11,086 nt of DNA from Methanobacteriota archaeon (GCA_030837265.1 JAUPKV010000337.1:1-11086), one strand, 5' to 3'; numbered from the stretch's first letter, positions 1-7,287 are shown. Numbers and translations are program-made. Notes: generated from the letters alone by a model not told the origin.

Positions 1-21
1 AAGGAATCCAGACTTGCCAAC

Positions 22-819
22 TTATTTCCTCATGTTTGATACTTCTTCCGCACTTATGCCCTCATGGACTACTTTTGAAATTTTCCTCACTAGTTCGGTA
101 GGGTCTTCTGCCTGAAATACATTTCTTCCAATAGCAACGCCCCGCCCACCGGATTTTATGGAAGAGTCTATCATTTCCAGTAATTCATATTCCGATTCCA
201 CTTTTGGACCACCTGCAATTATTACAGGTATAGGGCATCCGTCAATTACTTCTTTGAAAGTCTCAGGGCTACCAGTGTAATTTGTCTTAATTATGTCTGC
301 CCCAAGTTCGGCTCCGATCCTTGCTGCATGTTTTACGACGTCCACGTCGTATTCCGAACGAACTTTCTTTCCTCGGGGGTACATCATGGCAAGAAGAGGC
401 ATTCCCCATTCGTCACATTTTCTTGCAACATACCCTAGCCCCTGAAGCATTTCGTATTCATCTTCGGCTCCTACATTAATATGGACGGAAACGGCATCTG
501 CCCCTACTTTTATAGCTTCTTCAACAGTCGTTACCAGAGTTTTATGATTCGGATCAGGAGCAAGAGAAGTTGAAGCTGACAAATGAATTATCAAACCGAC
601 ATCCTGTCCATATCCTCGGTGTCCATGTTTCGCAAGCCCCATGTGGCCGAGTACGGCATTTGCCCCTCCGTCAGCGACCTGATTTACAGCTTGCTGGAGG
701 TTTTTAAGCCCTTTTATTGGGCCTGCACCTACTCCATGGTCCATTGGAATAATAATAGTTCTGCCGGTTACTCTATTGAAAATACGTTCCATCCTGATGG
801 ATTTGCCTATTGTGCTCAT
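22..819 (-). CDS. 2-amino-3,7-dideoxy-D-threo-hept-6-ulosonate (ADTH) synthase / class I aldolase family
   Basis: A 265-residue (beta/alpha)8 aldolase of the DeoC/FbaB/LacD type. In archaea without the usual DAHP synthase, this family makes ADTH, the first intermediate of the alternative 3-dehydroquinate (aromatic amino acid) route; close relatives act as class I fructose-bisphosphate aldolases. Visible signatures are MDHG (Asp27, His28), MMYPRG (Tyr147), the likely Schiff-base Lys178 in GADIIKTNY, and phosphate-binding loops IAGGPK (201-206) and GRGVAIGRN (225-233). Length matches the family. The open frame runs on to 978, but the family begins at [10 protein letters not shown], so I start at 819; the Shine-Dalgarno match there is weak. 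The gene is divergent from the small membrane protein at 1010. Family assignment is firm; the choice between ADTH synthase and FBP aldolase rests on overall resemblance to archaeal ADTH synthases. Confidence 0.9.
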   Translation of the reverse strand: MSTIGKSIRMERIFNRVTGRTIIIPMDHGVGAGPIKGLKNLQQAVNQVADGGANAVLGHMGLAKHGHRGYGQDVGLIIHLSASTSLAPDPNHKTLVTTVEEAIKVGADAVSVHINVGAEDEYEMLQGLGYVARKCDEWGMPLLAMMYPRGKKVRSEYDVDVVKHAARIGAELGADIIKTNYTGSPETFKEVIDGCPIPVIIAGGPKVESEYELLEMIDSSIKSGGRGVAIGRNVFQAEDPTELVRKISKVVHEGISAEEVSNMRK

Positions 820-931
820 AAGCCTGTGATATACTGATTTGAAAATAAATACTTTATCCGTTATTTGGCTTTGAAAGAAAAATCCTGTTTTCAATCTTTT
901 TCTTGCAGAAGTGAGATTTTCTCGCCGGATG

Positions 932-950
932 CAAAATATTGTATATTTTG
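932..950. promoter_or_regulatory. 19-bp perfect dyad over the likely promoter of the small membrane protein gene
   Basis: CAAAATAT and its exact reverse complement ATATTTTG are separated by TGT. The right half contains a TATA-like stretch (GTATATTT, 941-948) that would start transcription near 970, about 40 bases before the GTG at 1010. A perfect dyad over a core promoter is the usual place for a repressor site, but the A+T-rich composition makes part of the symmetry cheap. Confidence 0.4.
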
Positions 951-1009
951 GAGTGTTAACTAGAATTGAATACAACATTATATGGAAGGCTAAAAGGGAG
1001 GTGTAAAGA

Positions 1010-1120
1010 GTGCCTAAGGAGGTACTTTATTTGATAGGATTGATTACTGTTGCCATAATTTTAAGTTATTTTCTAGGAATAGATTTGTGGAATCTTGTTA
1101 ATAGTATTTTAAGCATCTAA
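1010..1120 (+). CDS. Small single-span membrane protein (36 aa), function unknown
   Basis: A short frame starting with GTG and ending TAA at 1118-1120. It encodes 36 residues beginning [20 protein letters not shown], with one hydrophobic segment at about residues 5-24 and a short amphipathic tail ([14 protein letters not shown]). The case for a real gene is its translation signal: GGGAGGTG at 996-1003 sits six bases before the GTG, one of the best ribosome binding sites in the window. A second site, AAGGAGGT at 1016-1023, precedes an in-frame TTG at 1031, which would give a 29-residue form. A TATA-like element lies near 941-948. No homologue comes to mind. It lies between the divergent aldolase gene and the convergent dUTPase gene, and neither suggests a role. 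Confidence 0.6.
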   Translation: MPKEVLYLIGLITVAIILSYFLGIDLWNLVNSILSI

Positions 1121-1251
1121 TCCAATATCCTATTTTATCTAATAATTTTAGATTCTGAACTTGTAACTTTAGTAGATAATAACTAAATTGAAAAAACTTT
1201 AAAGACTCGGCAGAATTCAAATAATGACAAATAAGACAATTTTCTGTAATC
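1121..1251. other. Convergent spacer between the small protein and dut
   Basis: A+T-rich spacer. It holds a weak inverted repeat (ATCTAA 1137-1142, TTAGAT 1148-1153, 5-nt loop) just after the small gene. This could help end transcription, but it is not followed by a clear T run. I see nothing else in it. Confidence 0.3.
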
Positions 1252-1767
1252 TCACTCTGTATTTTCGTTCTGGTATATTCCTGAATATCCTTTTTCTAAT
1301 TCGGAATCCAGAGTATAGAACAGGAGCTGCATAATTCGAGCATTTCTTTTCAGTCTGAAACCTGCAGTATTGTATACTACAAGCATTGACTCACTGCGCC
1401 CTCTATATCCTGCATCCCACACAGCGGTTTCAAGAGTAGCCCCGCATCTTAAAAGGCTGGACCGCGGCTTTGCAATTGCAGCTAAATTCATAGGAATATT
1501 TACTATTTCATTGAAGATTACTTTATAAATTCCTTCTGGCAGGTAAATCCAGCCATCACTTCCGAATTCCAGTGTATTTGCATCCGGGACAATTCTTTCG
1601 GAGTTATCGAAGTCCACAGCTCCTGCACCTTCAATTGTTTTTACTTCTTTAAGGGTGAGTTCAAGCCCGTTAGGCTGGATCTGTGTCTCTATATCAATTG
1701 CATTTTCAAGCAATGGGGGGGTTGCCTGTATGAGTTTTCTCAGTTCAGTGCTGGACAAAAGAGTCAT
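1252..1767 (-). CDS. dut: dUTP diphosphatase, archaeal type of the dCTP deaminase family
   Basis: A 171-residue protein of the dCTP deaminase/dUTPase trimer fold. It hydrolyses dUTP to dUMP and pyrophosphate, keeping uracil out of DNA and supplying dTMP synthesis. Motifs in order: QPNGLELTL (31-39), KPRSSLLR (100-107), the nucleotide-binding turn WDAGYRGR (117-124), and RIMQLLFY (144-151). In dCTP deaminases a catalytic Glu follows the DxGxxG turn within the LE segment. An ungapped comparison from memory puts Met128 there, which argues for dUTPase without deaminase activity and fits the archaeal dUTPase subfamily of this length. The ATG at 1767 has no strong Shine-Dalgarno sequence, and a TATA-like palindrome at 1843-1858 is a plausible promoter. 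Divergent from the surface-protein gene at 1999. Family is certain; substrate is inferred. Confidence 0.9.
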   Translation of the reverse strand: MTLLSSTELRKLIQATPPLLENAIDIETQIQPNGLELTLKEVKTIEGAGAVDFDNSERIVPDANTLEFGSDGWIYLPEGIYKVIFNEIVNIPMNLAAIAKPRSSLLRCGATLETAVWDAGYRGRSESMLVVYNTAGFRLKRNARIMQLLFYTLDSELEKGYSGIYQNENTE

Positions 1768-1842
1768 CTGGGCTGTAAATGTAAATGTTCTTTATTATTG
1801 TTTCGGATTTATTTGGTTTGATCTTAGAGAAATTTTCACATT

Positions 1843-1858
1843 GATTTTTATAAAAATC
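1843..1858. promoter_or_regulatory. 16-bp perfect palindrome, candidate dut TATA region
   Basis: GATTTTTATAAAAATC is exactly self-complementary. On the minus strand it offers a TATA box whose start would fall near 1825, giving dut a leader of roughly 55-60 bases. It may be only a symmetric TATA box. Confidence 0.35.
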
Positions 1859-1882
1859 TAATTATTGATCTCCGAATTATTC

Positions 1883-1941
1883 ACATATGTATAATATGAA
1901 AAGGTTTATTGTTTTTGAGCAAATAACCATTGATTATCAAT
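1883..1941 (+). promoter_or_regulatory. Candidate promoter region of the surface-protein gene
   Basis: TATA-like sequence (ATGTATAATATG, about 1886-1897) is followed by a perfect 13-bp inverted repeat ATTGATTATCAAT at 1929-1941, which would fall just after the predicted start site. The leader would be about 75-80 bases. Placement is approximate. Confidence 0.3.
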
Positions 1942-1998
1942 ATTTTGGTTTTAATGCTTAGCAGTGTCTGATAAAAGATTTGCGAGAGGCTACTATAA

Positions 1999-4098
1999 AT
2001 GAAAAATAGATTTATCGTATTCGGGATTGTCTCTGTGTTTCTGATAACTTTTTTCACAGGCTTTGCCCTGGCTACGAATAATAATGTACAGAGTCCAAGC
2101 TCAAAAGACGACCACTGGAATCACTCCCAGGAAATAATCATAAATGCCAGTGCCGGTAAGACTCTGACGGATTACCCGATATATGTTCAATTAAATTCCT
2201 CGAATTTCGATTTTTCAAAGGCAGAAATTGATGGTTCGGATATTCGCTTCTATTCCGAAAACAAGACACTTAACTACTGGATTGAAACATGGGACCTTGA
2301 AAATCAAGAAGCTACCGTCTGGGTAAAGGTTCCATATCTGCCATCAAAGGGAACAAGTGAAATTCTCATGAAGTATGGAAATTCCGGGGTCATGTCTGCG
2401 AGCAACGGGAAAAAAACATTTGATTTCTTCGATAATTTTGATGGAAATGCCCTCAGCAATCTTGTTTGGAATGCTAAAGGTACCGGAGGAGGCACTGTTA
2501 AAGTTGAAAATGGGATCTGTGAAGTTATTGCCCCGACTGTTCATGCCCAGGACTCTTCTACAATTTACAGCAGGAGCAATTTTGATATCAATTGCATGTT
2601 TGTTATCAAAAAAATGAAAGTTACAAAAGGTGCAGATCTTAGGGGGCCTCTTCTGCAGCAGGGTTTCATTGACCAGATAGATAACAGAGAAAATGAAATT
2701 AAATTTAAGACCAGCTCTACTAATGAGAGTCGTGTTAGCTGGGAAACAAATTACGGGGGTCAAAAGCATAACTCAGAGGATATTTTGGATGTTTCTGTGC
2801 CAGAAGGAAAGTGGTATATCTCAAGCATCGCCTGGTTTGAAGAGAACAATACTCGTAAAATAGCCTGGTTTAAGGATGGTATCCGTGACTTGAAGATGGA
2901 CTTTGCTTCGAATGATTTTATCACTAGTTCTCCAATGCATGTTTATCTTTATGCAGCTTCCAATCAGGACTCTTCGGACAACACAGGCTATATGGCAGTT
3001 GATTACGTGCTGGTTCGAAAATTTGTCGGAACGGAACCCATAGTTAATGTTGTTCCTGCTCAAGGATTGAATTCCACATTAGTAAAAAGCGTTTCAACTG
3101 AAAATATTTCGGGGAAAACTTCCGAAAACAATACTTCCAGGAATATTTCTGAGCCTGCAGTAACACAGAAGAATCAAAGTGAAAATAAGATCAGTACTCC
3201 AGACACTGAATTTCCTGAATACAATGTCAATTTATCCGGAATTGAGCTTTCTTCTCCATACCGGTTCGATTTCACTACACTTGCAAATGAACTTGACTCT
3301 TCGAGCATGAACACGATTTTCCTGAACGTGGATACTAAAGATGTCTGGCAATGCGAACGTTTTGTTAAAATGGCCCATAAGGAAGGACTTTCCGTACATG
3401 CTGTTTTGTTTGAAAATTATAACTGCACAGAAATAGAGGGCTCTAACGCCAGTCAGGATTCTTTGGACGCCGTACTTGATTATAATAATAAATCTATTGC
3501 ACCTTTTGACGGAATAAACATATATATTAACCCCGCTAACAAAGAAGGCTCGGAAGATATATTTAATTACAGTACACTATTTGAGGCTGTCCGTCAAAAA
3601 GTCGGGAAAAACATATCCCTTTCGGCAAGTGTTCCACCTTCCTATCCAGCATCGAAGATTGAGAAAATAACTCCTTTAGTTGACTTTTTTGTTGTGAGAG
3701 CTAACTGTGGGGACATTAAAGAATTAAATTCAGCATCCGGTATAATTGATGCCGTTGCTCCCCAAATGGGTGAAATAAGGGGTGAAAATTCTAAAGGACT
3801 GATTGAAGTTTCAGTAGATAAAGGCTTTGAAGATAAGGTATCAGTTCAGAAACTGTTTGCGGAACTTGCAGACTATTATTCAAATGATCCTGCTTTCTTG
3901 GGAGTTTCCGTTTATGATTATGATACCTATGCCTGCCTACCTGTGAAAGCAGATCCTAAAAAGAAGGAACCCTTGATTCCCGGATTATCAGGATTGCCCG
4001 AATTGCCCAAATTACCCAGTTTGCCCGGTTCCAGTGCACTCTCGGTGTTGATTGGATTCCTTGGAGCTTTTATGGTTTTAAAAGTGAAAAGAAAATGA
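1999..4098 (+). CDS. Exported, membrane-anchored surface protein: DUF2341 + concanavalin A-like + TIM-barrel-like domains
   Basis: A 699-residue secreted protein. Residues 1-25 are a signal peptide (KNR, hydrophobic core, ALA). Residues about 39-133 are a DUF2341 domain, with the DYPIYVQLNSSNFDF opening and the closing MKYGN. Residues about 143-347 look like a concanavalin A/LamG-type beta sandwich starting FFDNFDG. A Ser/Thr/Asn-rich linker with several N-glycosylation sequons spans about 350-410. Residues about 411-645 alternate strands and helices (NTIFLNV, SVHAVLF, FDGINIYIN, ISLSASVP, FFVVRAN, LIEVSVD, FLGVSVYDYD) in the manner of a glycosidase-like (beta/alpha)8 barrel. A Leu-Pro repeat (about 660-677) leads to one hydrophobic span and KVKRK, resembling archaeosortase sorting tails but without a clear PGF box. 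Likely bound to the cell envelope, perhaps binding or cutting polysaccharide; no catalytic pair is identified. Start ATG 1999 with a weak AGAGG. Confidence 0.85.
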   Translation: MKNRFIVFGIVSVFLITFFTGFALATNNNVQSPSSKDDHWNHSQEIIINASAGKTLTDYPIYVQLNSSNFDFSKAEIDGSDIRFYSENKTLNYWIETWDLENQEATVWVKVPYLPSKGTSEILMKYGNSGVMSASNGKKTFDFFDNFDGNALSNLVWNAKGTGGGTVKVENGICEVIAPTVHAQDSSTIYSRSNFDINCMFVIKKMKVTKGADLRGPLLQQGFIDQIDNRENEIKFKTSSTNESRVSWETNYGGQKHNSEDILDVSVPEGKWYISSIAWFEENNTRKIAWFKDGIRDLKMDFASNDFITSSPMHVYLYAASNQDSSDNTGYMAVDYVLVRKFVGTEPIVNVVPAQGLNSTLVKSVSTENISGKTSENNTSRNISEPAVTQKNQSENKISTPDTEFPEYNVNLSGIELSSPYRFDFTTLANELDSSSMNTIFLNVDTKDVWQCERFVKMAHKEGLSVHAVLFENYNCTEIEGSNASQDSLDAVLDYNNKSIAPFDGINIYINPANKEGSEDIFNYSTLFEAVRQKVGKNISLSASVPPSYPASKIEKITPLVDFFVVRANCGDIKELNSASGIIDAVAPQMGEIRGENSKGLIEVSVDKGFEDKVSVQKLFAELADYYSNDPAFLGVSVYDYDTYACLPVKADPKKKEPLIPGLSGLPELPKLPSLPGSSALSVLIGFLGAFMVLKVKRK

Positions 4099-4182
4099 AA
4101 AATTATGATTTAAAAAAAGGCACATCAATAACTGAAAGTGTCTCTGACCCGGGCAAATTGATAAATGCAAAACAATTAAAGC

Positions 4183-4198
4183 TATAAAAAATATATTA
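4183..4198 (+). promoter_or_regulatory. Candidate TATA element for the YggS-type gene
   Basis: TATAAAAAATATATTA is the strongest TATA-like stretch in the 203-base spacer and predicts a start near 4220. A second possible box (AAGATAAAATAC, about 4234-4245) lies nearer the gene. The spacer holds no other recognisable feature, and no clear T-run terminator follows the surface-protein gene. Confidence 0.3.
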
Positions 4199-4301
4199 TA
4201 CAACTACTTCGGGCTAGAAACGCTCATTTTAAAAAGATAAAATACTAAAATCTCGCCATACACTTACTAATCAGAATTATAATTAAATGAAGTAATAACA
4301 T

Positions 4302-4946
4302 ATGATACGAGACAATGTAAAAAAAATTCTAAAAAAAATACCCTCTGATGTAACACTTGTCGCTGCAGTAAAATACGCATCAAAAAAACAAATAGATGAA
4401 GCCATAAAAGTAGGTGTTACAGACATCGGCTTCAACCATTACCAGCAGATGAAAGATTTGGCTCCATATCTTCCGCCCGATATTAAAACCCACTTTATCG
4501 GCACACTCCAGTTAAATAAGGCAAAAAAAGTAGTAGACCTGAATCCCTACTTGATAGAAAGTATTGACTCATATGCACTTGCAGAAAAAATAAACAATGC
4601 AGCAAAAGAGAAAAAGGTAATCCAGAAAATCCTCATACAAGTGAAGACCGACGAAAAAAAATATACCGGATTAAAGCCCGATGACCTCTTGAAGCTTCTG
4701 GATCAAATATCAACACTCAAATACTTAAGTTTTGAAGGTTTGATGACAATCCCACCAGAAAACGAAGATCCAGAAGCTTCAAGAAAATATTTCAAAGAAT
4801 TGAGAGATTTAAAAGACAACGCAGAGAATCATTTAAAAAAACATCTTCGATATCTCTCAATGGGAATGACAGACGATTATCAAATCGCAATAGAAGAAGG
4901 TGCAAGCATCGTCCGCATCGGTAGAAAAATTTTCGATGTATTATAA
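4302..4946 (+). CDS. YggS/PROSC family PLP-binding (PLP homeostasis) protein
   Basis: A 214-residue single-domain protein of the alanine-racemase N-terminal fold. The family binds pyridoxal 5'-phosphate without known catalysis and helps keep free PLP and amino/keto-acid pools in balance. Signatures: the PLP lysine Lys24 in LVAAVKYASK, HFIGTLQLNKAKK (matching the family HFIGxLQxNK), SIDS, ILIQVKTDEKKYTGL, FEGLMTIPP, and the closing LSMGMTDDYQIAIEEGASIVRIGRKIFD with its phosphate-binding Ser/Arg-Ile-Gly. It is somewhat short for the family (about 230 residues in bacteria). The usual GENRVQE block is changed to GFNHYQQ. The gene is visibly richer in A than its neighbours, with many AAA lysine and ATA codons and several long A runs, which could mean transfer from a more A+T-rich archaeon. 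It has no partner gene nearby and is followed by a pyrimidine-rich terminator. Confidence 0.92.
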   Translation: MIRDNVKKILKKIPSDVTLVAAVKYASKKQIDEAIKVGVTDIGFNHYQQMKDLAPYLPPDIKTHFIGTLQLNKAKKVVDLNPYLIESIDSYALAEKINNAAKEKKVIQKILIQVKTDEKKYTGLKPDDLLKLLDQISTLKYLSFEGLMTIPPENEDPEASRKYFKELRDLKDNAENHLKKHLRYLSMGMTDDYQIAIEEGASIVRIGRKIFDVL

Positions 4947-4982
4947 TATTGTAAAATCATTCCTACGAAGTTTAGTAATTTG

Positions 4983-5013
4983 CTTTTTCTTGTTCCTTTC
5001 TTTTTTCCTCTTT
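4983..5013 (+). terminator. Pyrimidine-rich, T-run archaeal terminator after the YggS-type gene
   Basis: A 31-base stretch that is almost all T and C, with T runs of five and six, begins 37 bases after the stop codon. Archaeal RNA polymerase ends at such T tracts without needing a hairpin. Confidence 0.6.
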
Positions 5014-5060
5014 AAAAATAGAATTTTGACGAATTCAGTACCGGTGCTGTAAAAGAAAAA

Positions 5061-5068
5061 TTTTTATA
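5061..5068 (+). promoter_or_regulatory. TATA box of the iron-sulfur flavoprotein gene
   Basis: TTTTTATA follows an A-rich stretch. The predicted start near 5093 would give a leader of about 45-50 bases. Confidence 0.45.
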
Positions 5069-5124
5069 CTGACTTGTCCTCTATATCTTTGCATATTCAT
5101 TTGAAACATTGTCAATTTAAATTT

Positions 5125-5133
5125 AAAAGGGGG
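5125..5133 (+). promoter_or_regulatory. Ribosome binding site that points to an ATT start codon at 5141
   Basis: AAAAGGGGG is seven bases before ATT at 5141 and 22 bases before the TTG at 5156. The spacing suits initiation at 5141 and not at the TTG. An in-frame stop (TGA, 5102-5104) lies upstream, and no ATG, GTG or TTG occurs in frame between it and 5156. Confidence 0.6.
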
Positions 5134-5140
5134 TTCTAGC

Positions 5141-5746
5141 ATTAAAATTCTCGGATTGGTGGGTAGTCCCAATATTGAAGGAAACACTGCAAAACTTGTG
5201 AACGCAATTCTTGACGGAGCTGCTGAAAATGGAGCCAGTAAAGCTGTATATAATCTGGCTTCTCTAGAGATTAAAGGCTGCGATGCATGCCGAAAGTGTA
5301 TGGGATCAGGTTATTGTTCTATAAAAGATGATATGCAGGGAATTTACAGGGAAGTACAAGCTGCAGATGTTGTAATACTCGGGTCCCCTGTATACATGTG
5401 GCAGATGACTGCCCAGACTAAACTCTTTATTGACCGTTTAACAGCTTTTCTACGGACAGACTTTTCGAGTAGACTTGATAACAAAAAGTTAATTCTTGTC
5501 TTTTCCCAGGGCAGCTCTGACACTGATGCCTTTAAGCCATATTTTGAATACACTGCAGGTCTTCTTTATTACATGGGTTTTGATGTGCTGGATACGATAA
5601 TTGCAGCGGGTACGGATAAAGTTGAGGTTTCTTTCAGGCCTAATCTACTGGAGATGGCAAAGGATTTAGGGAAATTGATCTCATCTTCGGTTCTTCCTGA
5701 CCGGCAGTGCACCAGTCTCGATTCAAGCTTGACTCAATCCCTCTGA
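5141..5746 (+). CDS. Flavodoxin-fold iron-sulfur flavoprotein (Isf / NADPH-dependent FMN reductase family), ATT start
   Basis: A 201-residue redox protein that likely binds FMN and a 4Fe-4S cluster and passes electrons between ferredoxin-type donors and small acceptors such as oxygen or quinones. Residues 8-19 (GSPNIEGNTAKL) are the FMN phosphate loop, and GSPVYMWQM (81-89) is the second flavin-contact loop. Cys47, Cys50, Cys53 and Cys59 form CX2CX2CX5C, the compact cluster motif of methanogen Isf; the numbering, counted from ATT at 5141, equals the published Methanosarcina thermophila Isf numbering as I recall it. The nearest conventional start, TTG 5156, would remove KILGL, the first beta strand, and lies too far from the ribosome binding site. 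Start loss in a decaying gene is possible, but the frame is intact. The gene is monocistronic, with its own TATA box and a T-rich end. Confidence 0.87.
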   Translation: MKILGLVGSPNIEGNTAKLVNAILDGAAENGASKAVYNLASLEIKGCDACRKCMGSGYCSIKDDMQGIYREVQAADVVILGSPVYMWQMTAQTKLFIDRLTAFLRTDFSSRLDNKKLILVFSQGSSDTDAFKPYFEYTAGLLYYMGFDVLDTIIAAGTDKVEVSFRPNLLEMAKDLGKLISSSVLPDRQCTSLDSSLTQSL

Positions 5747-5753
5747 GTCCCTA

Positions 5754-5790
5754 TCTTTTCTTCTCTTCTCTTTTTCTTTTCATTCTTTTC
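5754..5790 (+). terminator. Long pyrimidine tract terminator after the flavoprotein gene
   Basis: About 37 bases of nearly pure T and C with several T4-T5 runs, starting eight bases after the stop codon. No hairpin is needed in archaea. Confidence 0.6.
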
Positions 5791-5864
5791 AATATACCCA
5801 AAGGAGCTTTGACTTCCGGTTAAGATACAAATGGAATAATATTTTGAGCCTGAATATGATTATT

Positions 5865-5881
5865 AAATATAATTTATATTT
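5865..5881 (+). promoter_or_regulatory. Palindromic TATA region of the F420 oxidoreductase gene
   Basis: AAATATAA-T-TTATATTT is a 17-bp perfect palindrome placed so that transcription would start about 10-20 bases before the ATG at 5916. GGGGG at 5904-5908 supplies the ribosome binding site. The symmetry may simply reflect A+T richness. Confidence 0.4.
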
Positions 5882-5915
5882 TTTAATTTATAGAAATATT
5901 ATCGGGGGTTAAAAA

Positions 5916-6911
5916 ATGCTTAAATTGGGATATAAGATTGCGCCTGAACAATTTCCTCCTTCCGAGTTGTTACAACAGGTTGTAGCTGCTGAAAAGGCAG
6001 GTTTTGAGAGTATTGATGCCAGTGACCATTTTCATCCCTGGAGTGAAGAGGGACAAGCCTGCTTTATCTGGAGCTGGCTTGGTGCGGCAGCTGTGAGTAC
6101 TCAGAAAATTGAATTGGGAACAGGCCTGACCTGTCCGATCCTGCGTTATAGCCCTGCTATCATTGCTCAGGCTGCTGCGACTGTCTCTTCACTTGCAGCA
6201 GGAAGAACCTATCTTGCCGTTGGAACCGGGGAAGCTTTAAATGAGTATTCGGTAACTTTAGAGTGGCCTGAATATGATGAGCGCCAGATCCGCATGATAG
6301 AGGCAATAGAACTTATACGTGAACTCTGGACTGGGGAAAAAGTCAGTTTTGACGGGTGTTACTATCGAACAAAAAAGGCCAAATTATACACTCTACCAAA
6401 AAATGAAATTCCTATATATATCTCTTCTCTCGTTCCTGAAAGTGCATATATTGCAGGCTATTATGGAGATGGTCTTTTAACGGTAGGAGGGGGGGAAAGC
6501 CTGGAGAAGTGCAAACAGATTCTTTCCCAGTTCAAAAAAGGGGCCCAGGATGCCGGAAAAGACGTGGAGAATATGCCAAAAGCGATAGAAATTTCTGTTG
6601 AATATGGAGTTGACATTGAAGCGTCTATTGAGAATCGCAAGAAATTTTGGGCTGGGGCTGAAGTTCCTGCACTTTTCTTGAACAAGATTTACACTCCCGA
6701 GATGTCTGCTCAAAATGGAAAAGTTGTAGGAATTGACAATATGCGAAAAAACGGTTGCTTTTCCGAGAATCCCGACGAACACATAAAATTTGTAAATAAG
6801 TTTATTAACTTAGGCTTTACCCATATTTACGTCCATTCAGCAGCCTCTGACCAGATACCTTTTCTCAAAGCTTACGGAAAAGACATTATGTCAGCATTAA
6901 AAGAGATGTAG
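5916..6911 (+). CDS. F420-dependent LLM-class oxidoreductase, FGD-like (TIGR03557-type)
   Basis: A 331-residue TIM-barrel enzyme of the luciferase-like monooxygenase superfamily that uses coenzyme F420, resembling mycobacterial F420-dependent glucose-6-phosphate dehydrogenase (FGD). Matching segments: SDHFHPW (36-42), with Asp37, His38 and Trp42 spaced as the FGD catalytic Asp39, His40 and Trp44; LRYSPAIIAQAAAT (76-89); and GTGEALNE (103-110), which carries the catalytic Glu. Where FGD has TSGK, with Thr and Lys holding the sugar phosphate, this protein has TVGG (189-192), so the Lys is lost and glucose 6-phosphate is an unlikely substrate. An alcohol or another small hydride donor is an inference. 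GGGGG seven bases before ATG sets the start. No partner gene adjoins. The family is sure; the substrate is unknown. Confidence 0.9.
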   Translation: MLKLGYKIAPEQFPPSELLQQVVAAEKAGFESIDASDHFHPWSEEGQACFIWSWLGAAAVSTQKIELGTGLTCPILRYSPAIIAQAAATVSSLAAGRTYLAVGTGEALNEYSVTLEWPEYDERQIRMIEAIELIRELWTGEKVSFDGCYYRTKKAKLYTLPKNEIPIYISSLVPESAYIAGYYGDGLLTVGGGESLEKCKQILSQFKKGAQDAGKDVENMPKAIEISVEYGVDIEASIENRKKFWAGAEVPALFLNKIYTPEMSAQNGKVVGIDNMRKNGCFSENPDEHIKFVNKFINLGFTHIYVHSAASDQIPFLKAYGKDIMSALKEM

Positions 6912-7287
6912 TGGGTTTCTACAGTCAAGTTATGCACATTTTATTTGAAGAAATCAACCAGATAATAAATATAGATATAACGGGACGTAAAAATAGAGAA
7001 CTGTATTCATCTGCTAAAAAATCCACTTCGCTTTGCCTGGAGGGTTGTGAGTGCCGTATCTAACTGGGGGCTAATGGGATTGTTGTTGCTATGTATAAAA
7101 TCAGGGGCAAAATAGATGGTATTGCAAAATAGATGGTATTATATGAAGCTCTTTAATAACTGGAAACCTTAGCTGAATTTTGATTATAAACCAATTATTC
7201 AGTTATTATATATAGAAAGTTATTAAATTTTTCAAGATATTGAATATTTCCATTCCCTTAAAAATTAGAACCAGATATAAATTTTTG
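6912..7287. other. Gene-free spacer before the first RNA copy
   Basis: No gene with a credible translation signal. A 43-codon frame (6932-7063, plus) lacks a ribosome binding site. A 17-bp perfect tandem duplication lies at 7107-7140. From about 7140 onward the sequence is strongly A+T-rich. It may be decayed coding sequence, but I recognise no family. Confidence 0.4.
7107..7140. repeat. Perfect 17-bp tandem duplication
   Basis: GCAAAATAGATGGTATT occurs twice back to back (7107-7123 and 7124-7140) with no mismatch, which suggests a recent slippage or repair duplication. Confidence 0.9.

Noticed and set aside
583..837. Plus-strand 84-codon frame antisense to the aldolase
   Set aside because: It lies wholly inside a well-supported gene on the other strand and has no motif or translation signal of its own.
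820..978. N-terminal extension of the aldolase frame (53 more residues)
   Set aside because: The family starts at [10 protein letters not shown]. The extension is Lys/Phe/Ile-rich with no conserved motif and covers the promoter region and the 19-bp dyad.
6932..7063. 43-codon plus-strand frame (MHILFEEINQ...)
   Set aside because: No ribosome binding site and no recognisable family. A length of this order is expected by chance in an 1.2-kb spacer.
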